Shown: one piece after another, positions 13,311 through 20,193 of the stretch
Position numbering within the stretch: position 1 is the first letter of the stretch
How the letters are laid out: the number at the start of each line of letters is the position of its first letter
Assembly (NCBI GenBank): GCA_018668795.1
Contig: JABJBD010000206.1
Location: 1 to 22,445, forward strand
DNA length: 22,445 bases
Direction: 5' to 3'
Origin: Candidatus Puniceispirillum sp.
GTDB lineage: Bacteria; Pseudomonadota; Alphaproteobacteria; Puniceispirillales; Puniceispirillaceae
Program-made: the position numbers and the translations under genes
Notes under the pieces: generated by a model
What the model was told of the DNA's origin: nothing
Databases searched by the model: none
The model's input: the letters and a program-made list of their open reading frames with translations, nothing else

Positions 13311-14630
13311 CTACATAGGTAGCTTTATGGTCACCCGCAAACCGCCTAATGGCGAATTTAAAAGCGTCAGTTCACCACCATGCCCCAGCACAATGTCGCT
13401 GGCAATCGACAGCCCTAATCCAGTGCCGCCAGTTTTGCGGTTACGCGACTCTTCAAGCCGGATAAAGGGGCGCACCGCATCAGCGCGCAATTCTTCAGGA
13501 ATGCCAGCACCATTATCATCGAAAATAAAGGTGATTTCATCATTGCGTACACGAACCGTGACAACTGTCTTTGTTGAATAACGCACCGCATTTGAAATAA
13601 TATTCGAAAAGGCACGCTGGATCGCATTGCGGCGGATTGAAAAAGGCGGAATGGCTGGATCGGGCGCTTCAAAGCTGATGTCAAAATTATGCGACTTGGC
13701 CGCTTGGCTAACTAGCCGTGATACCATCTTGTCCACTTCAACTTCGACAGTTGGTTCTTCACCTTCACCTGCGGCAAAGGACAGATAGCCATCAATCATA
13801 TTTTCCATTTCGTCAATATCCTGACGAATGGCCTTATGATCGTCATTATCTTCCATCAATGCCAGTTGCAAACGAACCCTTGTTAGCGGGGTGCGCAAAT
13901 CATGGCTAACACCAGCAAGCATGGCTGTTCTTTCGTTTAACTGTCGCATGATACGATGGCGCATGGCCTGAAAGGCACGACCAGCCAGCCGTACTTCTTG
14001 TGCGCCTTCAAGCCGGTAATCGGGCGCTTGCCGCCCCAGACCTAATTGCCGTGCTGCATTGGCCAGCCGGTGAATGGGGCGCACCTGACCACGCAGAAAG
14101 ATCAGCGCGACACCAAATAAAATGATCGATGATCCAACCGTCCAGCCAATAAATGTCCAGCTTGTCGAACTGAAAATACGTTTGCGGCTGGCGTAAATAC
14201 GCAACACCCCGTTATCCAGCTGTATATCAACCGAGATTAGATTGGGATCGCTATCGACATCGACAAACCACGGCAAAGATACACGCTTGTCAAGCTCGGT
14301 GCGCAACATTTGCTCGGCAAAGGTTGTTGCTGGTGTTCTATTGGTTTCAGTCAGGTTGGTATCTTCGCTAAAGCTGATGGGAAAGGAAAAATAATTCCAG
14401 CCATGATCCATTATTGTCTGAAGTTCTGCATCGGTTGGATTGGTGCCAAGCTCTTCCAGCAAATAGGCAAATTCCGAAGTTAGACTGGACGCCATATGGC
14501 GCGTTACTGTATCCCAATGGCGCTCATAGAAAATAAATACGGTGATGACCTGCACGAAAATCATTGGTGCCAGAATGATCGATAACATCCGGCCAAACAG
14601 CGTTTTGGGAAGAAACTCGCGCATCTGCAT
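13311..14630 (-). CDS. EnvZ-like membrane sensor histidine kinase, partner of the downstream-encoded PetR-like regulator's operon
   Basis: The 439-residue sensor kinase has a first membrane helix at about 14-35, a periplasmic sensor of about 120 residues, a second helix at about 158-179 and a HAMP linker at 180-232. The dimerisation/phosphoacceptor box AGVSHDLRTPLTRVR has His243. The ATP-binding domain shows an N-box at NIISNAVRYS (Asn347), G1 DDNGAGI at 371-377, and G2 GGTGLGLSI at 401-409. All catalytic parts are present. Architecture and sequence are EnvZ/OmpR-class. The start codon overlaps the response-regulator stop by one base (TAATG), so the two are cotranslated and almost certainly a cognate pair. 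The signal sensed is unknown. Met3 is an alternative start. Confidence 0.94.
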   Translation of the reverse strand: MQMREFLPKTLFGRMLSIILAPMIFVQVITVFIFYERHWDTVTRHMASSLTSEFAYLLEELGTNPTDAELQTIMDHGWNYFSFPISFSEDTNLTETNRTPATTFAEQMLRTELDKRVSLPWFVDVDSDPNLISVDIQLDNGVLRIYASRKRIFSSTSWTFIGWTVGSSIILFGVALIFLRGQVRPIHRLANAARQLGLGRQAPDYRLEGAQEVRLAGRAFQAMRHRIMRQLNERTAMLAGVSHDLRTPLTRVRLQLALMEDNDDHKAIRQDIDEMENMIDGYLSFAAGEGEEPTVEVEVDKMVSRLVSQAAKSHNFDISFEAPDPAIPPFSIRRNAIQRAFSNIISNAVRYSTKTVVTVRVRNDEITFIFDDNGAGIPEELRADAVRPFIRLEESRNRKTGGTGLGLSIASDIVLGHGGELTLLNSPLGGLRVTIKLPM

Positions 14631-15322
14631 TATCGGGGTGGCCTGTCAGTTCGTAAAAGCCAGCCACGATTACGCATGGTTTGCAAATAGACGGGATGGC
14701 GTGGATCAGGCTCCAATTTGCGCCGAAGCCGTGCCACGGCCACATCTATAGAACGGCCTTCCATCCGGCCTTCGACCGCATTGGACAGATCATCGCGTGA
14801 CAATACGGTATCGGGCGCATTCGCAAAATTTGCTAAAAGTTGCTGTTCGGCGGTGGTTATGTGAATGCGCACATCATCGCGGGTTAGTGTGCTTGTGGTG
14901 AGGTCAAAGGCAAAAGGTCCAAAAATGACTAGCGCATCGGGTTCGTGATTGACGCTTGCCTTGCGTTGCAGAATACGTTTGATCCGTAACACAAGTTCGC
15001 GCGGCTCAAACGGTTTGGACATATAATCGTCAGCACCTGTTTCCAGCCCTTCGATACGATGTTCTGTTTCTGACATAGCGGTCAGAAATAAAGCAGGCAC
15101 ATTATCCTTTTTGCGTAACTCCTCCAAAAATTCCAATCCGGTTTCACCAGGCATCATAATGTCGATAATCAACAGATCGAACATGATGCCTGATAGAATT
15201 TGGCGCGCTTCGCTAGCATTGCCAGCATCCGTTACACGAAAACCGCTTTCTTCCAGAAATCGACGCAAAAGATCACGAAGACGCTCATCATCATCAATAA
15301 CCAGAATGTGATGTTGACTCAT
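14630..15322 (-). CDS. petR: PetR-like OmpR-family response regulator
   Basis: The 230-residue regulator has a receiver domain (1-120) and an OmpR winged-helix DNA-binding domain (about 130-226). The acidic pocket is Asp10-Asp12, the phosphoacceptor is Asp54 (LLIIDIMMPGETG), the switch Thr81 is in LFLTAM, and Lys103 is in MSKPFEP. The sequence DDDERLRDLLRRFLEESGFRV closely resembles PetR-type regulators, required in Rhodobacter capsulatus for cytochrome bc1 synthesis. I chose ATG 15322 over an upstream in-frame start overlapping the MarR gene, because MSQHHILVIDDDE is the normal receiver start and AGAGG precedes it. Order is petP-like, petR-like, kinase. The symbol rests on my recognition of the family and the neighbouring MarR gene. 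Confidence 0.85.
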   Translation of the reverse strand: MSQHHILVIDDDERLRDLLRRFLEESGFRVTDAGNASEARQILSGIMFDLLIIDIMMPGETGLEFLEELRKKDNVPALFLTAMSETEHRIEGLETGADDYMSKPFEPRELVLRIKRILQRKASVNHEPDALVIFGPFAFDLTTSTLTRDDVRIHITTAEQQLLANFANAPDTVLSRDDLSNAVEGRMEGRSIDVAVARLRRKLEPDPRHPVYLQTMRNRGWLLRTDRPPR

Positions 15323-15337
15323 TGTTACATGCCTCTT

Positions 15338-15357
15338 GTGATCATGATGGTGATCAC
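15338..15357. repeat. 7-bp inverted repeat between the MarR and OmpR genes
   Basis: GTGATCA (15338-15344) and TGATCAC (15351-15357) are perfect inverted arms with a 6-base centre. The right arm contains the MarR stop codon, and the left arm ends 16 bases before the petR-like start. It could be a protein-binding site or an intercistronic hairpin. Confidence 0.5.
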
Positions 15358-15851
15358 TTCGGTTTGTCGTCAAAACTATCTATTTGATCGCGCGTAGATT
15401 GGTCAACCAACCCTCTTAATACGCGCTGAAATCCCTCAACAGCATCAACCCCTGCTTCACGATAGGCGCGTGCAAATCGTTTGCCCTGCACACTGGTCAA
15501 CTGATTTTCAAGGGCGATACCCTTTTCGGTCAGATAAAGTAACCTTTGTCGGCGATCCGTGGTGCCAGTTTCTTGCACGACAAACTCATTTTCCATCAAA
15601 GCTGATAATACACGAGATAGGCTTTGCTTGGTAATATTTAGAATCACCAGAAGTTCGGATACGGAAATGCCCGGGCTACGACCAATAAAATAGATCGCAC
15701 GGTGATGGGCACGCCCCATATTTTGGCTTTCCAGAATCGAATCAGGTTCGCCCGTAAAGTCACGATAGGCAAAGAACATCAGTTCTATTCCCCGTCGAAG
15801 CTCTTCTTCGCGTAAAAAAAGAGCCTTGCCAATCGGTTTTATGTCAGCCAT
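15354..15851 (-). CDS. petP: PetP-like MarR-family regulator
   Basis: The 165-residue winged-helix MarR protein has a start LREEELRRGIELMFFAYRDFTGEP and MGRAHHRAIYFIGRSPG, typical of the PetP-type subgroup. The recognition helix lies around ISVSELLVILNITKQSLSRVLSALM (about 62-86), and the wing is at TGTTDRRQRLLYLTEKG. In Rhodobacter capsulatus petP and petR sit upstream of petABC and are needed for the bc1 complex. Here petABC lies some 13 kb away. I chose ATG 15851. A TTG nine bases upstream is also in frame but falls inside the predicted -10. No Shine-Dalgarno is visible, in keeping with a nearly leaderless transcript. It is divergent from ilvE. The subgroup name is from pattern recognition. 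Confidence 0.85.
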   Translation of the reverse strand: MADIKPIGKALFLREEELRRGIELMFFAYRDFTGEPDSILESQNMGRAHHRAIYFIGRSPGISVSELLVILNITKQSLSRVLSALMENEFVVQETGTTDRRQRLLYLTEKGIALENQLTSVQGKRFARAYREAGVDAVEGFQRVLRGLVDQSTRDQIDSFDDKPK

Positions 15852-15859
15852 GTTGACCA

Positions 15860-15896
15860 ATTATAATTGCGATAAAATACCTAGTAAACCTAGGTA
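15860..15896 (-). promoter_or_regulatory. petP promoter with overlapping palindromic operator candidate
   Basis: On the minus strand TTTACT (15888-15883) and a perfect TATAAT (15865-15860) are separated by 17 bases. This predicts a start near 15853, only about two bases before the ATG. The palindrome TACCTAGTAAACCTAGGTA (15878-15896, 7-bp perfect arms, 5-base centre) covers the -35. A second perfect palindrome, CAATTATAATTG (15858-15869), covers the -10. The sizes suit a MarR dimer, so autorepression is likely. The site could also affect divergent ilvE, for which no clear promoter was found. Confidence 0.65.
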
Positions 15897-15978
15897 ACAT
15901 AAAATGGCCAGTTTGGAACTAAACAACTAACAAAACATCAAGATTTTTAGAGTTGTTGACAGAGGGTAGGAGCTAACT

Positions 15979-16869
15979 ATGGCGTTAATTCCATTTGATG
16001 ACAGGGATGGATCTATTTGGCTGGATGGTGAAATTGTGCCATGGCGTGATGCCAAAACACATACACTAAGCCACGGTTTACATTATGCTAGTCTCGTTTT
16101 TGAGGGTGAGCGTGTATATTCAGGTGTTGTATTTGAAGGTGTTTGGCACACAAAGCGGTTGCGCCAGTCATGCAATATTCTGGATTTTGATATTCCAATC
16201 AGTGATGAACAGGTCGAAGTGGCCAAAATGGCGGTTGTTGCGGCCAACAATATTGTTGATGGATATGTGCGGGCGTTTTGTTGGCGCGGTTCGGAAATGA
16301 TGGCAATCTCGGCACAGCAGACAACAACGCATGTCGCTATCGCCGCTTGGGAATGGCCAAGCTATTTTGACCCCGAGACTAAAATGAAAGGCATCACGCT
16401 GGATATTTCCGAGTGGCGTCGTCCGGCACCTGAGTCGGCACCAGTACATGCAAAGGCTGCAGGCCTTTATATGATCTGCACGCTGTCCAAGCATGCTGCC
16501 GAGAAAAAAGGGTTTCAGGATTCATTGATGCTTGATTATCGCGGCTATATCGCCGAGGCGACAGGTGCGAATGTGTTTTTCATCGATGATGAAGGGACAA
16601 TCCATACGCCCATTCCCGATTGCTTCTTAAATGGTATTACCCGCCAGACCGTTATCAAAATGGCCAAATCAATGCAGATCAAAGTTGTCGAGCGTCATAT
16701 GAGTCCCGATGATCTGGCCAGTATGAAGGAATGTTTTCTGACAGGCACGGCGGCCGAGGTAACGCCGGTGTCACAGATCGGTGATTATCATTTCACCCCA
16801 TCCGATATCAGCCGCCAGCTTGTTGACGGCTATGAAAATCTGGTGCGTGGGCGGATTACCTTGAAATAG
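15979..16869 (+). CDS. ilvE: Branched-chain amino acid aminotransferase
   Basis: The 296-residue class IV (fold type IV) PLP-dependent aminotransferase interconverts Leu, Ile and Val with their 2-oxo acids. The catalytic lysine is Lys159 in VHAKAAGLYM. Glu193 lies in IAEATGAN. The phosphate-binding segment FLNGITRQTV and the C-terminal FLTGTAAEVTPV are all present. The early SHGLHYASLVFEG motif matches IlvE. Length is normal (about 300). TAGGAG before the ATG fixes the start. It is divergent from the petP-like gene with a 127-base gap, and convergent with moaD, seven bases away. D-amino-acid transaminase is the nearest alternative, but the motifs favour IlvE. Confidence 0.93.
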   Translation: MALIPFDDRDGSIWLDGEIVPWRDAKTHTLSHGLHYASLVFEGERVYSGVVFEGVWHTKRLRQSCNILDFDIPISDEQVEVAKMAVVAANNIVDGYVRAFCWRGSEMMAISAQQTTTHVAIAAWEWPSYFDPETKMKGITLDISEWRRPAPESAPVHAKAAGLYMICTLSKHAAEKKGFQDSLMLDYRGYIAEATGANVFFIDDEGTIHTPIPDCFLNGITRQTVIKMAKSMQIKVVERHMSPDDLASMKECFLTGTAAEVTPVSQIGDYHFTPSDISRQLVDGYENLVRGRITLK

Positions 16870-16876
16870 ACGTTAC

Positions 16877-17131
16877 TTAGCCACCTGTAACGGGTGGGAA
16901 AAAGGCAATCTCGTCGCCTGCGGTAATCTTTGTTTCAACGCTACCATAGCTGCGGTTAACGGCAACCCGCACTGTTTCCATATCGCCAAGCGCCTTTGCA
17001 TGGCCGTCTGATTGCTTTTTCAAGTAGCTGACAATATCGGCGACGGTCTGGATATCGTCGTTAATCATGACCTCTTCGCGCGCGCATCCGGTATGCTCGC
17101 GAAGCCATGCAAAATATAAAATAGTGACCAT
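16877..17131 (-). CDS. moaD: Molybdopterin synthase small subunit (sulfur carrier)
   Basis: The 84-residue ubiquitin-fold sulfur carrier donates thiocarboxylate sulfur to cyclic pyranopterin monophosphate in molybdenum cofactor synthesis. The C-terminus ends in PPVTGG, with the Gly-Gly that is adenylated and thiolated. ILYFAWLREHTG at the start and GDEIAFFPP near the end are family-typical. I chose ATG 17131 with GAGG five bases upstream; an in-frame GTG two codons earlier is less likely. The uvrC-pgsA-moaD order is usual in alphaproteobacteria, where moaE normally follows. Here ilvE stands in its place, convergent, so the large subunit is not encoded next door. Confidence 0.93.
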   Translation of the reverse strand: MVTILYFAWLREHTGCAREEVMINDDIQTVADIVSYLKKQSDGHAKALGDMETVRVAVNRSYGSVETKITAGDEIAFFPPVTGG

Positions 17132-17150
17132 CGGCACCTCGGTTAGATTT

Positions 17151-17168
17151 ATCTATATCTACATCTAC
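17151..17168. repeat. Short hexanucleotide tandem repeat upstream of moaD
   Basis: Three tandem hexamers read ATCTAT, ATCTAC and ATCTAC at 17151-17168, flanked by further partial units (ATATCT). They lie in the 62-base gap between the pgsA stop and the moaD start, about 20 bases upstream of that start. Such a tract could vary in length by slippage. Confidence 0.6.
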
Positions 17169-17193
17169 ATATCTTGTTAGTGGGTCAGGTGCT

Positions 17194-17760
17194 TTACTTA
17201 TTCGGGACATGCTGCAATCCAGCGACAATATATCCCATCCCAGTTTGCAAGGTAAGTAATGCGGCCACCCACAACAGCACTAAACCGATATCATGCGCAT
17301 AGCTAAGTTCAGGGAAGGCAGGTGCCCCGATTAAAGTGCCAAGGGCTAGAATCTGCACAGTCGTTTTCCATTTGGCCAATCGGGTAACAGGCACGGTGTG
17401 ATTGATCTTGGCAAGATATTCACGCAATCCAGAAATTATGAATTCGCGGCTCAGTATCATCAAAGCTGGTGCCAAAAATAGCCACCCACTTGTTTCAACA
17501 CTGGCAAGTGCCAGCAGAACAGCCCCAATCAGCATCTTGTCGGCGATAGGGTCAAGCATTTCGCCAAATCCTGACTCAATTTTCATTTGTCGTGCCAGCA
17601 TACCGTCGAGATAATCTGTAATGCTGGCAATCGTGAAAAGAATAAAGGCCACGAGATACCCATAGGACGTGTCGTCGATCCATATCATAATGGCGATAAT
17701 CGGTGTCACGGCAATCCGTAACGTTGTCATCCAGTTGGGAATGCTGTCAATTGACATCAT
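17194..17760 (-). CDS. pgsA: CDP-diacylglycerol-glycerol-3-phosphate 3-phosphatidyltransferase
   Basis: The 188-residue inner-membrane enzyme makes phosphatidylglycerol phosphate from CDP-diacylglycerol and glycerol 3-phosphate, the committed step to PG and cardiolipin. The CDP-alcohol phosphatidyltransferase signature is complete at about residues 51-74: D-G-x2-A-R-x8-G-x3-D-x3-D, in LDGMLARQMKIESGFGEML plus DPIAD. The start IPNWMTTLRI is typical PgsA, and there are several hydrophobic helices. Two adjacent ATG codons (17760 and 17757) follow AGAGG, and I chose the first. It lies 67 bases after uvrC, the classic proteobacterial uvrC-pgsA pairing, and is probably cotranscribed with it. The gap contains a 12-bp palindrome, TGTGCGTGCACA (17785-17796), of unknown meaning. 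Confidence 0.95.
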   Translation of the reverse strand: MMSIDSIPNWMTTLRIAVTPIIAIMIWIDDTSYGYLVAFILFTIASITDYLDGMLARQMKIESGFGEMLDPIADKMLIGAVLLALASVETSGWLFLAPALMILSREFIISGLREYLAKINHTVPVTRLAKWKTTVQILALGTLIGAPAFPELSYAHDIGLVLLWVAALLTLQTGMGYIVAGLQHVPNK

Positions 17761-17827
17761 GTCTTTGCCTCTAGCTTGCCGATCTGTGCGTGCACACAAC
17801 CATTGTCGCTATGTTTAGTCTAATAAA

Positions 17828-19744
17828 TTAATTTTGACCACTATAGAACCAGTCAAATATCTGCTGTGCAAATGTTTTTGAAATGCCTTCGACCGCTTCC
17901 AGATCCTTCAGCCCTGCGGCTGAGACCGCACGCGCTGATCCAAAATGCGCCAGCAATGCTTTTTTGCGTTTCGGGCCGATACCGGGTACTGCATCCAGCG
18001 GGCTGGTAAGTTCGGTTTTCAGGCGCTTGTTCCGGTGCGTGCCAATGGCATAACGATGCGCTTCGTCGCGAAGCCGTTGCAGAAAATGCATGGCGGACGC
18101 GTTTGGCGGCAAGGTAAAGCTTTGGCGGCCATTCATATGAAACTGTTCGCGGCCAGCATTGCGGTCAGGCCCTTTTGAAATGGCGACAATATCAATATCG
18201 GTGATGCCCAGCTCATTCATCACCTCGGTCACCGCCGATAGCTGGCCTTTACCGCCATCGATCAACAGCAAATCTGGCCAGTTATCCGTCAGGCGATCGG
18301 GATCTTCTTTCAGCGCCCGTTCAAAGCGGCGATAGATGACCTGGCGCATCATTTCAAAATCATCGCCCAGCGTGGTGCCGAATTTGCCATCATCTTTGAT
18401 ATTAAAGCGGCGATAGGCAGATTTCATAAAGCCTTCGACGCCTGCGACCACCATGCCACCAACCGCATGCTTGCCCTGTATGTGCGAATTATCATAGATT
18501 TCGACCCGCTCGGGCATAGCATCAAGCCCCAGCGCCTCAGCCAGCTCGCCTAATAGGCGGCGTTGTGACGCAGAATTTGCCAGATGCCGTGCCAGCGCTT
18601 CTTCGGCATTTTTGATCGCCATTGTCATGATCTTTTGCCGTGCCCCACGTTGTGGGCTGCTCAGCTTGACTGACCTACCAGCCTGACTGGACAAGGCATC
18701 AGCGATCAAATCGGCATCCTCGGGCATTTCGCACAGCAATATTTCGGCAGGCGCTTCCTTATCATCATAAAACTGCCCCATAAAGGCTGTCAGCGTTTCG
18801 GCAGGCGGCGTTGTTTCTGGATGCGTCAGAAAATAAGACCGGTTGCCATAGTTCGACCCACCGCGAATAAAGAAAATCTGGATACATGATCGCGCGCCGC
18901 TTTGGGCAATGGCGATAATATCGGCATCTTTCAGATTCGGGATATTGATGTCCTGACTGGCCTGAATGCCGGTCAGGGCGCGGATGCGATTGCGCCAGAT
19001 CGCGGCTGTTTCAAATTCCAGCTTGTCTGCCGCGTCATGCATACGCCGTGCATAATCGCGCTGAATTTGCGCCGAATCACCGGACAGGAAACGGCGCGCC
19101 TGATCCATCTGCTTGGCATAATCGGCCTTATTGACATAACCGACACAGGGCGCCGTACAGCGTTTGATCTGATATTGCAGACAGGGGCGCGTGCGCGTGG
19201 CAAAAACCGAGTCTGAACAGGTGCGTAACATAAAGGCGCGTGCCAGATCGGCAACAGTACGGTTCACCGACCCTGCCGAGGCAAAGGGGCCGAAATAGTC
19301 GCCTTTACGGTTTTTACGGCCACGATGTTTGGCCAGCTGGCCAAAATCATGATCGGCAGTCAGCAATATCTGCGGCAGGCTTTTATCGTCGCGCAACAGA
19401 ATATTATAACGCGGCTTCATCTTCTTGATCAGATTTGACTCAAGCAATAAGGCTTCGATTTCTGATTTGGTGACGATCACCTCAAGTTTTTCAGTTTCAC
19501 TAACCATCCGCATGATGCGGTTGGAAAGCCGGTTAGGTTGCGTATAGCTCCCAACCCGCCGAACAAGATCGCGTGCCTTGCCCACATACAGCACCTCGCC
19601 AAGCCCGTTGGTCATGCGGTACACGCCAGGCTGATGCGGCAGAACCTTCAACTCTTCTTTCAGATAGCTGATGCCGCGCCATATATCAGGCGGCAAATTA
19701 GCTGTCTTGGCGTCATTTTCAAGGCTGTCTATCGGCTTGCTCAT
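17828..19744 (-). CDS. uvrC: Excinuclease ABC subunit C
   Basis: The 638-residue endonuclease makes both incisions in nucleotide excision repair. The N-terminal GIY-YIG nuclease has GVYRMTN at 40-46 and LYVGKARDLVRR at 52-63. Four cysteines at 176, 188, 196 and 200 keep the 12-8-4 spacing of the E. coli UvrC iron-sulfur cluster ligands. A UVR motif for UvrB contact lies near 230-265. The C-terminal RNase H-like nuclease includes IYDNSHIQGKHAVGGMVV and LLLIDGGKGQLSA, and tandem helix-hairpin-helix motifs (VPGIGPKRKKALL) close the protein. No strong Shine-Dalgarno precedes the ATG. A 449-base non-coding gap separates it from uvrB. Confidence 0.97.
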   Translation of the reverse strand: MSKPIDSLENDAKTANLPPDIWRGISYLKEELKVLPHQPGVYRMTNGLGEVLYVGKARDLVRRVGSYTQPNRLSNRIMRMVSETEKLEVIVTKSEIEALLLESNLIKKMKPRYNILLRDDKSLPQILLTADHDFGQLAKHRGRKNRKGDYFGPFASAGSVNRTVADLARAFMLRTCSDSVFATRTRPCLQYQIKRCTAPCVGYVNKADYAKQMDQARRFLSGDSAQIQRDYARRMHDAADKLEFETAAIWRNRIRALTGIQASQDINIPNLKDADIIAIAQSGARSCIQIFFIRGGSNYGNRSYFLTHPETTPPAETLTAFMGQFYDDKEAPAEILLCEMPEDADLIADALSSQAGRSVKLSSPQRGARQKIMTMAIKNAEEALARHLANSASQRRLLGELAEALGLDAMPERVEIYDNSHIQGKHAVGGMVVAGVEGFMKSAYRRFNIKDDGKFGTTLGDDFEMMRQVIYRRFERALKEDPDRLTDNWPDLLLIDGGKGQLSAVTEVMNELGITDIDIVAISKGPDRNAGREQFHMNGRQSFTLPPNASAMHFLQRLRDEAHRYAIGTHRNKRLKTELTSPLDAVPGIGPKRKKALLAHFGSARAVSAAGLKDLEAVEGISKTFAQQIFDWFYSGQN

Positions 19745-19836
19745 GAAATTAATCTAAGCCTTTCAACGACATTGGCATAGCCCCGAATCGCTGATGTTTA
19801 AGTCTAAATTTTGGGTGAAATTCTATCCCCCAACCC

Positions 19837-19845
19837 TGTGGATAA
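19837..19845 (-). promoter_or_regulatory. Consensus DnaA box
   Basis: The plus strand reads TGTGGATAA, so the minus strand is the perfect 9-mer TTATCCACA. It lies 93 bases upstream of the uvrC start. It could be an origin element, a DnaA-responsive promoter site for uvrC, or a chance match in AT-rich DNA. Confidence 0.6.
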
Positions 19846-19906
19846 AACTGAGGACAAACAGGCTTTTTGTGCGCGATCCCCCTTATTTCCTGCGAAAATG
19901 AGCATT

Positions 19907-19925
19907 TTGCCTAAATTTTAGGCAA
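19907..19925. repeat. 19-bp palindrome in the uvrB-uvrC gap
   Basis: TTGCCTAAA and TTTAGGCAA are perfect 9-bp arms around a single T. The plus-strand copy is followed by TTTTA, so it could act as a weak plus-strand terminator, but no plus-strand gene ends here. A protein-binding site is the other reading. Confidence 0.55.
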
Positions 19926-20193
19926 TTTTAAATAATTATATAAAATCAATTAGTTAATATATAGCAATAGGGAAAATGAAATAAAATTCATATTTATTTT
20001 TCGATATTTCGGTTGAATCGCGGCAATTTTGTCATCTTGTGCAAAACAGTGCCTGATTCGGTCACTGATTCCTCTGTTTTCAGTCTTAAATCATAAAATT
20101 ACGAAACCAAAAAAATATCTATAAAACAAAGCAAAAGACGATTCTGATAATGTCATGATACCAGCATTGAGAGTAAATGATGCTACTGTGACC

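Larger units (their letters stand above)
19745..20193. other. 449-base AT-rich non-coding gap between uvrB and uvrC, origin-like signals
   Basis: I see no convincing gene or RNA here. It contains: a consensus DnaA box TGTGGATAA (19837-19845); a weaker relative TGAGGACAA 12 bases further on (19849-19857); TGTGCAAAA (20038-20046, one mismatch to the relaxed box); a 19-bp palindrome (19907-19925); a very AT-rich core over about 19911-20010; and five GANTC sites at 19785, 20015, 20055, 20067 and 20140. Two CTGATTC copies lie 12 bases apart (20053 and 20065). No GTTC-N7-GTTC SOS box was found. It must also hold the uvrC promoter and uvrB transcript end, neither of which I could place. Confidence 0.55.

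Noticed and set aside
15956..15961. TTGACA as the -35 of an ilvE promoter
   Set aside because: Its -10 would fall on the ilvE start codon, 17 bases downstream, and no -10-like sequence is there.
16881..16897. CCACC/GGTGG hairpin near the ilvE-moaD junction as a terminator
   Set aside because: It lies in the last codons of moaD, including the Gly-Gly codons, and no T-run follows on either strand.
19745..20193. LexA (SOS) box for uvrC, or a tRNA or small RNA gene in the gap
   Set aside because: No GTTC-N7-GTTC or its complement was found, and no cloverleaf or convincing hairpin-plus-T-run defines an RNA gene.
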